Of a stretch of 7,494 nt of DNA, positions 6,329-7,494 are shown piece after piece; within the stretch, counting starts at the first letter, position 1; each line of letters starts with the position of its first letter. The position numbers and the translations under genes are program-made. The notes below the pieces were generated by a model, which made no database searches, was not told the origin of the DNA, and saw nothing but the letters and a program-made list of their open reading frames with translations. Origin of the DNA: Pseudomonadota bacterium (GTDB lineage: Bacteria > Pseudomonadota > Alphaproteobacteria > Sphingomonadales > Sphingomonadaceae); NCBI GenBank assembly GCA_023390675.1, contig JAEWCK010000192.1:1-7494 (forward strand), in the 5' to 3' direction.

Positions 6329-7494
6329 GGGGAGGAAGGGCCTCAAACGGGCCGTATGGGACAAATGGGCGGCGCTGCCGCCCGAGCTGATGCGCGCGCA
6401 CGCGATCGCTATCCAGCGCAGCTATCCCGTCTCCTTCGCCGCCACCGTCTTCGTCAGCGTCGTGCTATTCGCGATGATCGGCGGGCGCGGCTTCCTCGGC
6501 TGGCATTTCGCCGCGCTCGTTCTCCAGCTCTCGATCAGCGGCGGGCTGCTGCTCCGCTGGCGACGCGCCCGCGCGCGCGACTGGCGGATCGACGATTCCG
6601 CGCGCTATCTCCGCGCCACCGTGCTCGAAGCCGCGGCGATGTCATCGGGATGGTTCGTCTTCCTCTCGACCTGCGGGCTGGGCGCCAGCCCGCAGGAGCT
6701 GATCGTGACCACCACCGCGATCGCCGGCGTCGTCGCGATCGGTGCGCTGCGCTATGCGCCTCTCCCGCCCGCCAGCCTTTCCTGGCTCGGTATCGCGGTC
6801 TTGATCTGCGCGATCTACGCCGTCTTCGCCAATATCCCCTCAGGCGTGTTCGTCTTCCTCGCGGTATTCGTGGCGCTGCTCGCGCGCACCGTGATGGGCC
6901 AGGCCACGCTCGTCACCGAGCAGTTCGCGCAGGGCGAAGCGCTCGCCAAGGCCGCCAGCGAGCGCGATTTGCTCCGGGCGGCCGCGCAGCAGGAGGCGCT
7001 CGAAAAGGCAGCCGCGAGCGCCGAGACGCGCCACCGCGCCGAAATCGAAATCGAAGCGAGCCGCCGCGCCGAGATCGCGCGTATCGCCGATCGCTTCGAG
7101 CGCGGCTTCGTCGCCGCGATCACCGATCTCGCCGCCGCCGCCGAGCAGACTCGCGCCTCGGCCGACGCGCTCGTCACCAGCACCGTCGCGACGCACGACC
7201 AGATCCGCAGCGTCGCCGACAATGCGGCGCGCGCCGACACCGGCGCCGCTACGTTGCTCGAGGAATCGGCCAATCTCGGCCGCTCGCTTGCCGCGGTCGA
7301 AGCCAGCATCGACATGCAGGAGGAGACCGGCGCGCATCTGCACGCCCTTTCCCGCTCGGCCGACGAGCGCTTCGCCACGCTGGCCGATCATGCCGGCAGC
7401 GTCGGCAGCATCGCGGACATGATCGCCGAAATCGCCGCGCGCACCAATCTCCTTGCGCTCAACGCCAGCATCGAGGCCGCGCGCGCCGGCGAGG
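6321..7494 (+). CDS. Methyl-accepting chemotaxis protein with multi-span membrane N-terminus, C-terminus missing
   Basis: The frame from ATG 6321 is open for 391 codons to the window end. After a short cytoplasmic start, residues 36-188 contain about six hydrophobic segments with only short loops, so there is no periplasmic ligand-binding domain. A charged Ala/Glu/Arg-rich helix (about 196-260) follows, probably a coiled coil in place of a recognisable HAMP domain. Then comes a helical signalling arm and the MCP hairpin tip IADMIAEIAARTNLLALNASIEAARAGE (364-391, quoted in part as IAARTNLLALNASIEAARAG), the CheA/CheW contact. The arginine in ARTN replaces the glutamine of the common QTN form, seen elsewhere. 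The return arm lies beyond the window. The likely role is sensing a membrane or intracellular cue and signalling to CheA. No Shine-Dalgarno precedes 6321; the next in-frame ATG is 6390 (MRAHAIAIQRSYPV), also without one, so the start is uncertain. Confidence 0.9.
   Translation, partial: METGRKGLKRAVWDKWAALPPELMRAHAIAIQRSYPVSFAATVFVSVVLFAMIGGRGFLGWHFAALVLQLSISGGLLLRWRRARARDWRIDDSARYLRATVLEAAAMSSGWFVFLSTCGLGASPQELIVTTTAIAGVVAIGALRYAPLPPASLSWLGIAVLICAIYAVFANIPSGVFVFLAVFVALLARTVMGQATLVTEQFAQGEALAKAASERDLLRAAAQQEALEKAAASAETRHRAEIEIEASRRAEIARIADRFERGFVAAITDLAAAAEQTRASADALVTSTVATHDQIRSVADNAARADTGAATLLEESANLGRSLAAVEASIDMQEETGAHLHALSRSADERFATLADHAGSVGSIADMIAEIAARTNLLALNASIEAARAGE

Noticed and set aside
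6815..7391. Two overlapping minus-strand frames opposite the chemoreceptor gene
   Set aside because: Ala/Ser/Arg-rich antisense shadows of the coiled-coil and signalling region.

Overview
The window reads as chromosomal DNA from a GC-rich alphaproteobacterium, most likely a sphingomonad (Sphingomonas or a close relative). This rests on the codon bias, the protein sequences, the gene order rpmH-rnpA-yidD-yidC-yihA, and a CCTCCCCC...GGGGGAGG palindromic repeat of the kind scattered through sphingomonad genomes. The genus assignment is inference. No tRNA, rRNA, CRISPR array, insertion sequence or prophage gene was seen.

Layout. The first 1327 bases hold most of a ComM/YifB-family AAA+ ATPase on the minus strand; its C-terminus lies beyond base 1. 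A 190-base divergent intergenic region follows, then everything is on the plus strand. First comes a small PGPGW-like membrane protein (1518-1847). Its stop codon lies inside the -35 box of a good promoter for the ribosome and membrane-insertion cluster: rpmH (ribosomal protein L34), rnpA (RNase P protein), yidD, yidC (membrane protein insertase) and yihA/engB (ribosome-assembly GTPase). Then come an acyltransferase of the heparan-alpha-glucosaminide N-acetyltransferase/NagX type (5179-6282) and a methyl-accepting chemotaxis protein with a multi-span membrane N-terminus, cut off by the window end.

How the genes work together. L34, RNase P protein and EngB serve ribosome assembly and tRNA maturation. 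YidD and YidC insert proteins into the inner membrane. Grouping and tight spacing (4-base rnpA/yidD overlap, 19 bases yidD to yidC) imply co-transcription from the promoter at 1844-1872.

Most interesting points. (1) rnpA has no ATG, GTG or TTG in frame between base 1928 and base 2141, although the conserved N-terminus of the protein lies between them. The only usable canonical start is the ATG at 1928, four bases upstream of the rpmH ATG, which would place rpmH wholly inside rnpA, as described for Thermus. (2) An 118-base mirror-image repeat fills the yidC-yihA gap, and its last stem arm is the yihA Shine-Dalgarno sequence. (3) A terminator-like hairpin lies in the rpmH leader. (4) A perfect 7-bp dyad straddles the start codon of the chemotaxis gene, just after two tandem TAACC boxes.
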